Positions 1 through 10,021 are shown, counted from the stretch's first letter. The stretch is DNA of 64,000 bases from Ottowia thiooxydans DSM 14619 (GCF_000422885.1 NZ_AUGX01000014.1:1-64000); one strand, 5' to 3'. The notes: generated from the sequence alone by a model not told the origin. Numbers and translations: made by a program.

Positions 1-690
<690 letters not shown>

Positions 691-734
691 ATGTTCCTGC
701 CAAAGCGAACCGGCTCGCTCTCACGAATTTGTAC

Positions 735-1943
735 ATGTCTGAATCCAAAAACATCGGTATTGCCGGAGCAGGCTTGCTTGGCCGCCTTTTGGCGTGGCAC
801 CTGACCCGCGCCGGCCACCGCGTCTCAGTATTCGACCCTTCCCACAGTCCCGCGCCCGTGCCACGCAGTCAGGCCGGAGAGGTTTACGTGCCGACTGCGG
901 CAGGCTTCACTGCAGCCGGCATGCTCAGCCCCCTCGCCGAGCTGGACAACGCCGAGCCGGCGGTGGCAGCGCTGGGTTGGCGCTCATTGGCCATGTGGAC
1001 GCAGATCGCAGCAGCACTTGGCAAGGCAGATCTGGTGCAGGCGCGCGGCAGCCTCCTGGTGGCCCACCGCGCTGATCTGGGCTCGGCGCAAAGAGTGCTT
1101 GATCGCCTGCGGGCGGCTACGGCCACGACGGAGTGGAAATCAGCAAGTCCCAGTGAGAACGTGCAACCGCTTGATGCTGCTGCGTTGCAGGCGCTTGAGC
1201 CTTCCATCCAGGGCCCAGCACACGCTTGGCTGCTGCCCGGCGAGGGTTTCATCGATAGCGTGGCCGCGATGGCTGCTTTGCACGTGAGCGCGAAACAGGC
1301 AGATTTCCACTGGGGCCAGCGTGTTTTGGCTGTGGAGGCGGGCGAGGGCGGCGGAACGCTGCGCCTGCAAGATGGCCGGACGCTTGCCTTTGACGTGGTG
1401 ATAGATGTGCGAGGCGTTGGCGCCAAGGCCGACCGCCTCTCTTCAGCTACTCCCCCAATGGGAGTGGGAGCCGGAGCAGGGGCCGTGCGCGGCGTGCGCG
1501 GTGAGGTAATCTGGCTGGATAGCCCGGGCCACGGGCTAACGCGCCCGGTTCGCCTGCTCCACCCTCGCCACCGCGTCTACATAGTTCCTCGCTCTGCCCG
1601 CGACGTGCTGGTGGGCGCCAGCGAGATCGAAAGCGAAGATCGCTCGCCAGTCAGCTTGCGCAGTGCCACGGAGTTGATGGCTGCAGCCCATAGTGTGGTG
1701 CCGGGGTTGGCAGAAGCACGCATTCTGAAGCTCGATGTCAATTTGCGCCCCGCTTTGCCTGACAATAACCCGCTTATCGAATGGGCAGGGCGCCGCCTTA
1801 CCATCAATGGATTGTTTAGACACGGCTGGTTGCTGGCACCGGCGCTCATCGAACAGGCTTTCTCGGCCGAAGGCGCGCGAGCTGCGGAGTTGAAGCCTTT
1901 CAGTGCTTTAACCGTAAATGGTTCCTTGGTGCCCCAGTTATAA
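735..1943 (+). CDS. thiO: Glycine oxidase ThiO (FAD-dependent)
   Basis: This 402-residue protein belongs to the DAO/ThiO family of FAD-dependent amine oxidases. In this pathway ThiO oxidises glycine to dehydroglycine (iminoacetate) for thiazole synthesis. The N-terminus carries the dinucleotide-binding motif GIAGAGLLG at about residues 7-15, and the C-terminus has the family block NLRPALPDNNP followed by GLFRHGWLLAPAL. I start it at ATG 735 because the FAD motif sits immediately after it; an in-frame extension to 615 would run through the fold-back element. No strong Shine-Dalgarno sequence is visible. It is the first gene of a six-gene thiamine operon, followed 2 bp later by thiS. Confidence 0.9.
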   Translation: MSESKNIGIAGAGLLGRLLAWHLTRAGHRVSVFDPSHSPAPVPRSQAGEVYVPTAAGFTAAGMLSPLAELDNAEPAVAALGWRSLAMWTQIAAALGKADLVQARGSLLVAHRADLGSAQRVLDRLRAATATTEWKSASPSENVQPLDAAALQALEPSIQGPAHAWLLPGEGFIDSVAAMAALHVSAKQADFHWGQRVLAVEAGEGGGTLRLQDGRTLAFDVVIDVRGVGAKADRLSSATPPMGVGAGAGAVRGVRGEVIWLDSPGHGLTRPVRLLHPRHRVYIVPRSARDVLVGASEIESEDRSPVSLRSATELMAAAHSVVPGLAEARILKLDVNLRPALPDNNPLIEWAGRRLTINGLFRHGWLLAPALIEQAFSAEGARAAELKPFSALTVNGSLVPQL

Positions 1944-1945
1944 AA

Positions 1946-2197
1946 ATGACAAGTATTCTGAATTCTCACCTCGAAGAGCCTGTGCCAGGGGCGTCCGTTA
2001 TCACTATCCAACTCGATGGCCAGGCACGCAAGGTGCCCAATGGCAGTACGCTGGCACAGTTGGTGGCATCGCTCGGCCATGATGAGAAGGCCGTCAGCAC
2101 GGCGGTCAATGGCGATTTCGTCGCGCGTACCTTGCGCCACTATGTTTTGAGTGAGGGCGACGCCGTTCTGCTGTTCCAACCCATTGTGGGCGGCTAG
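1946..2197 (+). CDS. thiS: Sulfur carrier protein ThiS
   Basis: ThiS is a ubiquitin-fold protein that carries sulfur as a C-terminal thiocarboxylate to ThiG during thiazole formation. This 83-residue protein ends in Gly-Gly as required, in the context VLLFQPIVGG, and has the family segment VPNGSTLAQLV. It is longer than the common 65-67 residues because of an N-terminal extension of roughly 17 residues. A shorter start is possible, but no better one is obvious. It lies 2 bp after thiO and 1 bp before the permease start. Confidence 0.92.
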   Translation: MTSILNSHLEEPVPGASVITIQLDGQARKVPNGSTLAQLVASLGHDEKAVSTAVNGDFVARTLRHYVLSEGDAVLLFQPIVGG

Positions 2198-2198
2198 T

Positions 2199-3641
2199 GT
2201 GACCAACTCAGTCACGAACGCATCCAGAAAACTCAATCTCGGCCCGCTTACCGCTCTCGTCGTCGGTTCGATGATAGGCGGGGGGATTTTCTCGATTCCT
2301 CAGAACACGGCCGCCAGTGCGGCCGCGGGTGCGACGGTGCTGGCCTGGGGCATTACGGGCCTGGGCATGTTGGCGCTGGCCTTCGTATTTGTGAATCTCA
2401 CATTACGCCAACCGAACCTTGACTCAGGGGTCTATGCCTACGCACGCGCGGCGTTTGGCCCCTTTCTGGGCTTCAGTTCGGCCTGGGGCTACTGGTTCAT
2501 GGCGGTGCTGGGTAACGTGGGCTATTACGTACTCCTTTTCAGCACTCTGGGCCACTACCTCCCGGTGTTTGGCGAAGGCAACACGCCCGTTGCAGTCGCG
2601 TGCGCTTCTGCGTTGCTGTGGGGAATGCACGCATTGGTGCTGCGCGGAATCAAGGAGGCGGCGTTTATCAATCAGTTGACCACGGTCGCCAAGCTGGTGC
2701 CTCTATTGCTGTTCGTGGTGCTGGTGGCGCTGGCGTTCCAGCCGGGGATTTTTTCGCAGGATATCTGGGGAAGTGCTACCCCTGAACTGGGAACTGTGTC
2801 GCATCAGGTGCGCGGCATGATGCTCGTCACCGCCTGGGTGTTTGTGGGCGTGGAGGGTGCTAGCGTGTATTCGGCTCGCGCGGCACGCCGGGCTGAGGTG
2901 GGCACCGCGACGCTTTTGGGTTTTCTTTTCACCCTGGCGCTGATGGTGGCAGTGAGCCTGCTTTCGCTTGGAGTGATGGCGCAACCAGAGTTGGCCAAGC
3001 TGAAGAACCCCTCCATGGCGCATGTCCTCGCTCACGTCGTGGGCCCCTGGGGTGCGGCATTGATCAGCGTGGGCCTGCTGGTCTCGCTTTCGGGAGCGTT
3101 GCTCTCCTGGTTGCTCCTTTCCAGCGAGACGCTTTTTATGGCCGCGCGTGACGGCTCGGCGCCGGACTGGCTGGCCAAGGAGAACGCGCATGGAGTCCCG
3201 GTGAGTGCCATGTGGCTTACCAGCGGTTTTGTGCAAACTTTTCTGTTAATCACCCTGATGAGCAGTTCCACCTATTTGTCATTGGTGAATCTGGGAACAT
3301 CGATGATCTTGCTGCCCTATATGTGGGCGGCGCTTTTCGGCCTGCGCCTGGCATGGCGAGGCGAGAGCTACAGATCGGCCGACAGGACTTTGCGGATGCG
3401 CGACATGGCTATTGCCGCCGTGGCCGTGCTGTATGCCCTATGGTTGCTGTATGCAGGCGGCATGAAGTATCTGTTGCTGTCTGCATTGTTGTACACGCCA
3501 GGAGCGCTGCTCTATGCCTGGACACGCCGAAGCCAAGGCACCGCGCTCTTTACGCGTGGCGAATGGCCTGTGTTTTTAATGGTGTTGGCGGCCGCAATTG
3601 TGGCCGCTTTGGGGCTTCGCCAGGGGTGGCTGCATTTATAA
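2199..3641 (+). CDS. APC-superfamily basic amino acid/polyamine antiporter-type permease
   Basis: This is a 480-residue integral inner-membrane protein of the amino acid-polyamine-organocation superfamily, closest by eye to the ArcD/basic amino acid antiporter group. The N-terminal signature [15 protein letters not shown] is the first transmembrane helix and substrate-binding loop of the family, and about 12 hydrophobic segments follow. A GTG start at 2199, one base after the thiS stop, fits translational coupling better than the in-frame start at 2151, which would lie inside thiS. Its place between thiS and thiG is odd, because these two genes are normally adjacent. A role in bringing in glycine or a thiamine precursor is only inference from position. 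Confidence 0.85.
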   Translation: MTNSVTNASRKLNLGPLTALVVGSMIGGGIFSIPQNTAASAAAGATVLAWGITGLGMLALAFVFVNLTLRQPNLDSGVYAYARAAFGPFLGFSSAWGYWFMAVLGNVGYYVLLFSTLGHYLPVFGEGNTPVAVACASALLWGMHALVLRGIKEAAFINQLTTVAKLVPLLLFVVLVALAFQPGIFSQDIWGSATPELGTVSHQVRGMMLVTAWVFVGVEGASVYSARAARRAEVGTATLLGFLFTLALMVAVSLLSLGVMAQPELAKLKNPSMAHVLAHVVGPWGAALISVGLLVSLSGALLSWLLLSSETLFMAARDGSAPDWLAKENAHGVPVSAMWLTSGFVQTFLLITLMSSSTYLSLVNLGTSMILLPYMWAALFGLRLAWRGESYRSADRTLRMRDMAIAAVAVLYALWLLYAGGMKYLLLSALLYTPGALLYAWTRRSQGTALFTRGEWPVFLMVLAAAIVAALGLRQGWLHL

Positions 3642-3681
3642 AAGAATAGGCGAAGTCCCATTCACCTATGTGGAAAAGAGA

Positions 3682-4518
3682 ATGACCGTGCAAAGAGATC
3701 AACGCGACCAATCAGATCATCAAGCAGATCAGTGGGCAGTAGGCGATATAACGCTTACGAGCCGGTTTTTGCTTGGCACTGCCGGGTATCCCTCACCCAA
3801 GGTCTTGGGTGACGCTATCGCAGCGTCGGGTTCACAGATCATTACTGTCGGTCTCAAGCGGCAACTCGCGGCGGCCGGAGACAATGGCTTTGTGGAGATG
3901 ATCCGCAGTGCCATGACTCAGCACGGCGCGCGCTTGCTCCCGAACACCGCCGGCTGCACGACGGCGCGCGAGGCGATCCAGTTGGCCCACATGGCTCGCG
4001 AGCTTTATGACACGCCCTGGATCAAGCTGGAAGTGGTGGGTGATGAATACACCTTGCAGCCAGACCCGCTTGAGTTGGTGGAAGCCGCGCGCCAACTCGC
4101 CAGAGATGGCTTTACCGTGTTTCCCTATTGCACTGATGATCTTGTCACGGCCAAACGCCTGCTGGATGCCGGCTGCCCTCTGCTCATGCCCTGGGGCGCT
4201 CCTATAGGTTCGGGTCAGGGTTTGCTCAATCCATTTGCTCTGAAAACCTTGCGCGCCCGCTTGCCCGGCGTGGTGCTCATCGTAGACGCCGGCATTGGTG
4301 CGCCCAGCCACGCTGCTCAGGCTATGGAAATGGGGTTCGACGCAGTGTTGCTCAATTCCGCCGTGAGCCAGGCTAGTGACCCCACGCGCATGGCATCTGC
4401 TTTTGGTCAAGCCATTGCTGCGGGGCGCACGGCGTACCTTGCCGGCGTCATGGCGCGGCAAGATTTTGCGGTAGCCACCACACCGGTGGCTGGCAATCCG
4501 TTTCTGATTGGAGACTGA
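3682..4518 (+). CDS. thiG: Thiazole synthase ThiG
   Basis: ThiG is a TIM-barrel enzyme that condenses 1-deoxy-D-xylulose 5-phosphate, dehydroglycine and ThiS-bound sulfur into the thiazole phosphate. The 278-residue protein has the family blocks [39 protein letters not shown] and [15 protein letters not shown]. The lysine of WIKLEV (about residue 115) corresponds to the Schiff-base lysine, Lys96 in Bacillus subtilis ThiG. I chose ATG 3682 over the longer in-frame start at 3598, which overlaps the permease; the first 17 residues are polar and poorly conserved. It lies 40 bp after the permease and its stop is 1 bp before the thiDE start. Confidence 0.95.
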   Translation: MTVQRDQRDQSDHQADQWAVGDITLTSRFLLGTAGYPSPKVLGDAIAASGSQIITVGLKRQLAAAGDNGFVEMIRSAMTQHGARLLPNTAGCTTAREAIQLAHMARELYDTPWIKLEVVGDEYTLQPDPLELVEAARQLARDGFTVFPYCTDDLVTAKRLLDAGCPLLMPWGAPIGSGQGLLNPFALKTLRARLPGVVLIVDAGIGAPSHAAQAMEMGFDAVLLNSAVSQASDPTRMASAFGQAIAAGRTAYLAGVMARQDFAVATTPVAGNPFLIGD

Positions 4519-4519
4519 A

Positions 4520-6367
4520 GTGCCGTCCACAAGACCTCCCCTTGTCTGGAGCATTGCTGGCAACGACAGCGGCGGGGGCGCTGGGCTCTCTGCTGATCAA
4601 CGCGCAGCGGTTGCTTTTGGCGTGCACCTGTGCCCGGTGGTGGCGGCTATTACGGCGCAAAGCTCTGTGGGCGTGACGCGCATAGAAGCAGTCGCCTCCG
4701 AGATGCTGGAGGCGCAGTTGGCCGCGTTGGCCGAAGACATGCCTCCTACTGTGATCAAGACTGGCATGCTGGGCAGTGTCGGCAATGTGATGGTCGTAGC
4801 GCGCTGGGTCGACAAGCTACGCGCACAGGGCCCGGTTTCATTGGTGATTGATCCCGTGATGGGTGCAAGCACAGGGGCTTCGTTCGCCAATGGCGAGATG
4901 CTTCAAGCGTATCGCGAGTGGCTTTTGCCGCGCGCAACGCTGATCACCCCCAATGAGAGTGAGGCGAGGAGGTTGGCCGCTGATGGTCAAGATGCCTCGC
5001 CAGCCCTCACCCCGAAGCCGTGCGCCCCAACCCTCTCCCCCGAGGGGAGAGGGAGCAATGCCTCGCTCGTAGGGGGCGGGAGTGAGGCGAGGAGGTTGGC
5101 CGCTGATGGTCGAGATGCCTCGCTAGCCCTCACCCCGAAGCCGGGCGCCCCAACCCTCTCCCCCGAGGGGAGAGGAAGCAATGCAGCAGAGCTCATGCCG
5201 GCGGATTTACTCCCTCTCCCCGAGGGGGAGAGGGCGGGGGTGAGGGTCGGCGGCGCCTCCATCTCAACTACTGAATCCATTCCCACCATCGCTCGAACCT
5301 TGCGGGCTCTCGGCTCCGCAGCCGTTGCGATCACCTGTGGCGACTCATCGTCCTTCTCCGGTCAATCGGTCGACTGGATAGACACCCCTCACGCCGCGGG
5401 CTGGCTGACCCTGCCGCGCGTTGACACACCGAACAATCACGGTACAGGCTGCACTTTTGCCACCAGTGCGGCGGCGGCGATGGCTTTGGGGTTCGTGGTT
5501 GCAGATGCTCTGGTGCTGGCCAAAATGGCCACCACGCAGGCTTTGCGAAATGGCTACGCGGCTGGACAGGGCGCCGGTCCGGTGGCCGCGCAAGCCGGTT
5601 TCGCCACAGAGCCGGAACTTATGCCCTGGATGTCCTGGGGCGAGAACATAGATTTTTCAGCGGAGCCTTTGTCTGGTTCATCGCCTTTCTTGGCCGCTCT
5701 GGATTTGTACGCCATTGTCGATTCCGCCGAGCGCGTGGCGCAGGTGGTGGCAACCGGGGTTAAGACGGTGCAACTACGCGTGAAGGAACCCCCCACGCCT
5801 GATGACGCTTGGCGTGCGGCGCTTCGCGAGGCCATTAAAAAATCCGTAGCGGCGTGCCATGCTGCCGGCGCCTTGCTGATCGTCAACGACCATTGGCAGC
5901 TAGCCCACGATCTAGGCGCAAGCGCTGTGCACGTAGGGCAAGAAGATCTGCTGGCGTTGGGCGAAGCAGGGCGCGCAGCCCTTGCACGTACCGGGGTGCG
6001 AGTGGGCATCAGCAGCCACAGTCTGTGGGAGCTTGCCCGAGCCCGCACATTGAGTCCACTCTATGTGGCTTGTGGTCCTGTCTGGCCCACATTGACCAAA
6101 GACATGCCTTGGCATGCACAAGGATTGGACAACCTCGCTTGGTGGGTTCAAATGGCCGGCGTGCCTGTGGTTGCCATTGGCGGCATTCTGGAGCCTGCCC
6201 AACTTTCGCAAGCCGCAAGCAGCGGGGCAAGTGGAGTATGTGTGGTGCGGGGCATTGGCGATAACCCAAGCATGACGATTCCGGTATGGCAAGCCGCCCT
6301 TGAACAAGGCCGAGCCGCGCAAGCGCTGCCAATTCCCAATATGCCGCATCCGTCTCTTGATGCATAG
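4520..6367 (+). CDS. thiDE: ThiDE fusion: HMP-P kinase and thiamine-phosphate synthase
   Basis: This 615-residue fusion joins a ThiD-type HMP/HMP-P kinase to a ThiE-type thiamine-phosphate synthase. The kinase half shows WSIAGNDSGGGAGLSADQRA near the N-terminus, VIDPVMGAS, LITPNESEA and the C-terminal anion-hole block NNHGTGCTFATS. The ThiE half (about residues 395-600) shows VQLRVKEP, NDHWQLAHDLGASAVHVGQ, GISSHSLWELARA, ACGPVWPTLTKDMPW and VAIGGI. A GTG start at 4520 is supported by GGAG at 4510-4513; a TTG start at 4508 would overlap thiG. About 100 residues between LITPNES and IARTLRALG are low-complexity peptide encoded by REP-like palindromes and a 123-bp tandem duplication. The reading frame stays open through it. 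Confidence 0.92.
   Translation: MPSTRPPLVWSIAGNDSGGGAGLSADQRAAVAFGVHLCPVVAAITAQSSVGVTRIEAVASEMLEAQLAALAEDMPPTVIKTGMLGSVGNVMVVARWVDKLRAQGPVSLVIDPVMGASTGASFANGEMLQAYREWLLPRATLITPNESEARRLAADGQDASPALTPKPCAPTLSPEGRGSNASLVGGGSEARRLAADGRDASLALTPKPGAPTLSPEGRGSNAAELMPADLLPLPEGERAGVRVGGASISTTESIPTIARTLRALGSAAVAITCGDSSSFSGQSVDWIDTPHAAGWLTLPRVDTPNNHGTGCTFATSAAAAMALGFVVADALVLAKMATTQALRNGYAAGQGAGPVAAQAGFATEPELMPWMSWGENIDFSAEPLSGSSPFLAALDLYAIVDSAERVAQVVATGVKTVQLRVKEPPTPDDAWRAALREAIKKSVAACHAAGALLIVNDHWQLAHDLGASAVHVGQEDLLALGEAGRAALARTGVRVGISSHSLWELARARTLSPLYVACGPVWPTLTKDMPWHAQGLDNLAWWVQMAGVPVVAIGGILEPAQLSQAASSGASGVCVVRGIGDNPSMTIPVWQAALEQGRAAQALPIPNMPHPSLDA
4957..5247. repeat. In-frame REP-like palindromes and 123-bp tandem duplication inside thiDE
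   Basis: A unit starting GAGTGAGGCGAGGAGGTTGG at 4957 recurs at 5080, exactly 123 bp (41 codons) later. The match runs about 105 bp with few differences. Each copy holds host-like codons for SEARRLAADG followed by a palindrome, CCCTCACCCC...CCTCTCCCCCGAGGGGAGAGG. A third palindrome, CCCTCTCCCCGAGGGGGAGAGGG, follows at about 5214-5236 and runs into GGGGGTGAGGG, the mirror of the first arm, so the block is arranged like a paired repetitive palindromic element. The lengths keep the thiDE frame open, and the translated peptides (such as LSPEGRGSN) are the usual product of such repeats. Confidence 0.88.
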
Positions 6368-6380
6368 GGCTGAACATTCC

Positions 6381-7232
6381 ATGAGCGGTTCATTGAAGTA
6401 CCAATACGTACGCGTGCTGACCATCGCGGGATCAGATTCCGGCGGCGGCGCTGGCATTCAGGCGGACCTGAAAACCATGGCCGCGCTGGGTTGCTTCGGC
6501 ATGAGCGCGATCACAGCATTGACGGCACAGAACACGCAAGGTGTCACTGCCATACATTCAGCGCCCGCAGAATTCCTCACCCAGCAGATTGACGCCGTCA
6601 TGGGCGATATTGGCGCGCACGCAGTCAAGATCGGCATGCTGCACAGCGTGGAGATCGTGGGTGCCGTCGCCCGGGCTATTGACCGTCACGCGTTGCCACA
6701 TGTGGTGCTTGATCCGGTCATGGTCTCAGCTAACGGTGCCCAGCTCATAGAAACACCCGCAGTGCAGGCCCTGGTGCGAGAGCTGTTTCCGCGCGCCGCC
6801 ATCATTACTCCTAATGTGGACGAAGCTGCGCTATTACTTGGTAAACCTATTAAGGAGGTTGCAGACTTGACTCCGGCTGCCCTCGCTTTGCTGGGCCTGG
6901 GCGCTCATGCGGTGCTGCTAAAGGGGGGGCATCTCGCAGGGGAAGAGGTGCATGATTTGCTGGTCATGCCGGGCAACTCGAATGAGCCGGTTTTGCATGA
7001 GATGCGGGCTAAACGCATTCACTCGCACAATCTCCACGGCGCGGGTTGCACTTTATCCTCAGCCATCGCATCTCATATGGCCCTGGGCTTGCCACTCATG
7101 CAGGCTGTGGAAGCCGGGCTGGACTACGTTCGTCAGGCCTTGATCTCTGGCGCAGACGTGAAAACGGGGGAGGGCGTAGGTCCGTTAAATCACGGATTTG
7201 CGCCATCCCCCTTGCAGAAGCGACCAGGTTAG
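6381..7232 (+). CDS. thiD: Hydroxymethylpyrimidine/phosphomethylpyrimidine kinase ThiD
   Basis: This 283-residue ribokinase-like enzyme phosphorylates hydroxymethylpyrimidine and its monophosphate for thiamine synthesis. Family blocks are TIAGSDSGGGAGIQADLKTM, AVKIGMLHS, VLDPVMVSANGAQL, ITPNVDEAALLLGKPI, VLLKGGHL and HNLHGAGCTLSSAIA, which holds the catalytic cysteine/anion-hole motif. I start it at ATG 6381, 13 bp after thiDE, because the in-frame upstream extension overlaps thiDE and is not ThiD-like. Unlike the ThiD half of thiDE, this copy is uninterrupted in the loop after ITPN, so it could cover the kinase step if the fused domain is impaired. It ends the thiamine operon. Confidence 0.93.
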   Translation: MSGSLKYQYVRVLTIAGSDSGGGAGIQADLKTMAALGCFGMSAITALTAQNTQGVTAIHSAPAEFLTQQIDAVMGDIGAHAVKIGMLHSVEIVGAVARAIDRHALPHVVLDPVMVSANGAQLIETPAVQALVRELFPRAAIITPNVDEAALLLGKPIKEVADLTPAALALLGLGAHAVLLKGGHLAGEEVHDLLVMPGNSNEPVLHEMRAKRIHSHNLHGAGCTLSSAIASHMALGLPLMQAVEAGLDYVRQALISGADVKTGEGVGPLNHGFAPSPLQKRPG

Positions 7233-7259
7233 GAGGCTTCAGCGCATGGTTCCAACTGA

Positions 7260-7841
7260 TTACTTCTGACCAAACTTCAGTTTGGCATCGGCCACGCATT
7301 TGTCTTTGACAGCGCCTGACAGTGTGTCGCAACGCTCGGCAGCAGCTTTGTAGTTCGCTTCGTTTTTCTCGACAGCCGCATCTTGGCGAGCTTCCGAGAC
7401 GTTGGCGTTGTGAACAGCTGGAGTGCGAGCTGGTGTCTCTATAGCTTTGGCAACCTTGGCATTTTCCTTGGCTGTCACGTGGGCTGTGGTGGCGTCTTTT
7501 TTACAAACGTCCTTGGCATTGCCGGCTTGGTCGTCACATTTTTCCTTGGCTACTTCGTAGTCGGCATCCGCTTTGGCCAAGCGGGCCTTGTGATGATTGC
7601 GTTCGGTGGGACTCTTACGCGCCTCCAGATCCGCCTTGGCTACTTTTTCCGCACCTTCCGCTTGCTTCTTGCAAACGTCTTTTGCGTTGTCTTTCATCGT
7701 GTCACACTGCGCTTTGGCAGACTTGTATGAAGCAGCGATTTGGTCTTTTTCAGTTTTGTACTCAGCCTGAGTGAGTGCAAAGCTGCTCGTGGCAAACAAG
7801 CTGGATGCGACCATAGCCATCAGAGCGGGTGAAAATTTCAT
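7260..7841 (-). CDS. Secreted Cys/Lys-rich protein with three C-x10-C repeats
   Basis: This 193-residue protein has a signal peptide (MKFSPALMAMVASSLFATSS, cleavage expected after the FA at 21-22). Its mature part is rich in Lys, Ala and Asp. Three repeats each carry a cysteine pair at identical spacing, C46-C57, C102-C113 and C171-C182, with the first two sharing NAKDVCKK. Similar small exported proteins of unknown function occur in Burkholderiales. A periplasmic location with intramolecular disulfides is inferred. The stop is 28 bp from the convergent thiD stop. I do not recognise a function. Confidence 0.8.
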   Translation of the reverse strand: MKFSPALMAMVASSLFATSSFALTQAEYKTEKDQIAASYKSAKAQCDTMKDNAKDVCKKQAEGAEKVAKADLEARKSPTERNHHKARLAKADADYEVAKEKCDDQAGNAKDVCKKDATTAHVTAKENAKVAKAIETPARTPAVHNANVSEARQDAAVEKNEANYKAAAERCDTLSGAVKDKCVADAKLKFGQK

Positions 7842-8031
7842 GTGAACTCCTTCTTCATGTCTCGGTGAAAAGTACCGTGAAAGAACTTTATGCCGGTATG
7901 CGAACCTAGGTAGTAAGCGCTGGCGACGATGCGGCGTCGGTCAAGGACTACGAAGAGTTCGAAGGCCATGGAGCCCGGATTGGTTAACGCAAACCAGCCT
8001 GAGATACGCAGGCGTTTCTAGAGGGGCAACG

Positions 8032-9150
8032 ATGGATCAGATAGATACCGCAATAGTGGGTGCCGGAGTGGTGGGGCTCGCTGTCGCGCGTGCACTGGCG
8101 CTCCAGGGGCAAGAAGTGCTCATTCTTGAAGCTGCGGGCGCGATCGGCAGCGGCATCAGCTCCCGCAATAGTGAGGTGATTCACGCGGGCATCTATTACC
8201 CACCTGGTTCCCTGAAGGCAGCGCTCTGCGTGCGGGGAAAACACTTGCTTTACGAGTATTGCGAACAGCGCAGCGTGGCTCATCGTCGCTGCGGCAAACT
8301 CATCGTCGCGACCAGTGAGTCTGAACTACCCGCTTTGCAAACCATCCGTGAGCGCGCGGTTGCTAGCGGCGTTCATGATCTGGTGCTGCTCACCCGTGAC
8401 GAGGCGCGCACGCTGGAGCCCACACTCGAATGCATCGCAGCCTTGCATTCACCTTCCACAGGGATTGTGGACAGCCATGGGTTGATGTTGTCCCTGCTTG
8501 CGGATGTGGAGCAGGCAGGTGGCTTGATCGCACTCAACTCAGAACTGGTGACTGTTGGGCTCAATGCGGGGCCGGCGCGGGAAGGCCATGTTCTGACGAT
8601 GGCTGACGGAACCGAGCTGGAAGTTCGGCAGCTCGTCAACGCTGCTGGCCTACAGGCTCCTGATCTTGCAAGGCGCTTCCAAGGTCTGGATGCCCGCCAC
8701 GTGCCCAAAGCGAGCTTCGCGAAGGGCAACTATTTCACCCTGGCGGGCAGGGCGCCTTTTACCCGGTTGATCTATCCGGTGCCTGAGGCAGGAGGCCTAG
8801 GTGTGCATCTCACGCTCGATCTGGGCGGACAGGCCAAGTTTGGCCCAGATGTGCAATGGGTGGAAACGGCCGATGATCTTCAGGTGAATCCTGCTCGTGG
8901 AGACGCCTTCTATGCCGAAGTTCGCAAGTATTGGCCGGGCCTGCCAGAGGGCGCGCTGCAGGCTGGCTACGCTGGAATTCGTCCCAAGATCAGCGGCCCC
9001 GGGGAGCCTGCGGCTGATTTTCTTATTCAAGGGCCGGGTCAGCATGGGGTGCCCGGCTTGGTCAATCTTTTCGGCATCGAGTCACCCGGGCTTACAAGCA
9101 GCCTGGCGATTGGCGAAAGGGTGGCGCAAGTTTCACTTCGCCCGGAATAG
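8032..9150 (+). CDS. FAD-dependent oxidoreductase, L-2-hydroxyglutarate oxidase-like
   Basis: This 372-residue protein belongs to the DAO superfamily and looks like LhgO, which oxidises L-2-hydroxyglutarate to 2-oxoglutarate. The FAD motif [15 protein letters not shown] is at the N-terminus, followed by [21 protein letters not shown], a block typical of the LhgO group. The C-terminal block is [13 protein letters not shown], followed by [24 protein letters not shown] lies just before ATG 8032. It stands alone between convergently oriented neighbours. Family is well supported; the exact substrate is inferred. Confidence 0.85.
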   Translation: MDQIDTAIVGAGVVGLAVARALALQGQEVLILEAAGAIGSGISSRNSEVIHAGIYYPPGSLKAALCVRGKHLLYEYCEQRSVAHRRCGKLIVATSESELPALQTIRERAVASGVHDLVLLTRDEARTLEPTLECIAALHSPSTGIVDSHGLMLSLLADVEQAGGLIALNSELVTVGLNAGPAREGHVLTMADGTELEVRQLVNAAGLQAPDLARRFQGLDARHVPKASFAKGNYFTLAGRAPFTRLIYPVPEAGGLGVHLTLDLGGQAKFGPDVQWVETADDLQVNPARGDAFYAEVRKYWPGLPEGALQAGYAGIRPKISGPGEPAADFLIQGPGQHGVPGLVNLFGIESPGLTSSLAIGERVAQVSLRPE

Positions 9151-9195
9151 AGCTGAGCCAGGGAAATGCCTTCTTGCGCTTCTTCCTTCGAGCGC

Positions 9196-9639
9196 CTATT
9201 GGTTGATTTCAGGCTCCACTAGTTTCGCCAGTTTCCGCAGAGATTCCTGCCATCCCAGATAGCACGCTTCAGGGGGAATGAAGTCAGGGATGCCTTTCTG
9301 CTCGATGTTCATTTCGGTTCCTACCAGTACAGCTTTCAACTCCACGGTGACTGTCATCTCGCCAGGCATGTTGGGGTCGTCAAACTTGTCCGTGTAGACC
9401 AGGCGTTGCCCTGGGGTGAACTCCAGATAGGTGCCACCAAATGAATGGCTGTGGCCAGTAGTGAAGTTCCTGAACGACATTCTGTGCTTTCCACCGACCG
9501 TGGCATCCAGTTCATGAACCGTGCAGGTGAAGCCAAACGGCGGCAGCCAGCTTGCTATGGCGTCAGGTTCCACGAATGCGCGGAAGAGTTTTTCCGGTTT
9601 GGCTGTAATAACGCGGTGCAGTCGGATCGTGTTGGGCAT
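9196..9639 (-). CDS. SRPBCC (AHSA1-type) domain protein
   Basis: This 147-residue protein has the START-like/AHSA1 fold signature: ITAKPEKLFRAFVEPDAIASWLPP near the N-terminus and GWQESLRKLAKLVE at the end. The family binds small hydrophobic ligands or acts as a cochaperone-like module, and function cannot be assigned. I take the second ATG (9639) because AAGGA lies about 7 bases upstream of it, whereas the first ATG at 9654 has no visible ribosome binding site. The gene is convergent with the LhgO-like gene. Confidence 0.8.
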   Translation of the reverse strand: MPNTIRLHRVITAKPEKLFRAFVEPDAIASWLPPFGFTCTVHELDATVGGKHRMSFRNFTTGHSHSFGGTYLEFTPGQRLVYTDKFDDPNMPGEMTVTVELKAVLVGTEMNIEQKGIPDFIPPEACYLGWQESLRKLAKLVEPEINQ

Positions 9640-10021
9640 AGCGGGGTCCTTCATTTTTAGGCGTATCTGTATCTGTCACTTCGCGGTGGACACCTATCTG
9701 GTGCGCACAGAGCACATCGCAGATGTCTAGGGAAACTCCAACCTCAAAAAAGAGCAGGGTGAGGAGGTTCTTGTTCGCCGCGTCTGAGATCGTATGACCG
9801 TACAAGGACCTCGTCAAACGAGCACCGTGTGACTGATCTGCGCGCCCTGGGCAGGCCAGATTCGTCGGCAGGTAACTCAAGATTTCCACCTGACTCCTAA
9901 CTCACGACAATCGGATAACGCGTCAAGAGTAATGGATAAGTAAAAGTATCCACCTAAAAATGTAATAAATGATTACATTAGTAGGAGATCAATGGTGACG
10001 TGTCACGGTTAGGGAGAAGGT
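9640..10021. other. Intergenic region upstream of the surface protein
   Basis: This 382-bp gap between divergent genes has no convincing reading frame. Its only clear structure is the AATGTAAT-ATTACATT palindrome at 9959-9979, listed separately. Weak AT-rich stretches (about 9930-9980) could hold a promoter for the gene at 10022. Confidence 0.5.
9959..9979. promoter_or_regulatory. Candidate operator, perfect 8-bp inverted repeat
   Basis: AATGTAAT (9959-9966) and ATTACATT (9972-9979) are a perfect inverted repeat around a 5-base centre, about 40 bp upstream of the surface-protein start. The dyad TGTAAT-N-ATTACA resembles binding sites of dimeric HTH regulators. No cognate regulator gene is adjacent. 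Confidence 0.45.

Noticed and set aside
2151-2198. ATG start for the APC permease inside thiS
   Set aside because: The extra residues are out-of-frame thiS sequence; GTG 2199 right after the thiS stop gives the expected N-terminus.
4987-5334. Minus-strand 115-codon frame inside thiDE
   Set aside because: It is the complement of the REP-like palindromes; its peptide is the usual repeat translation and the plus-strand thiDE frame explains the region.
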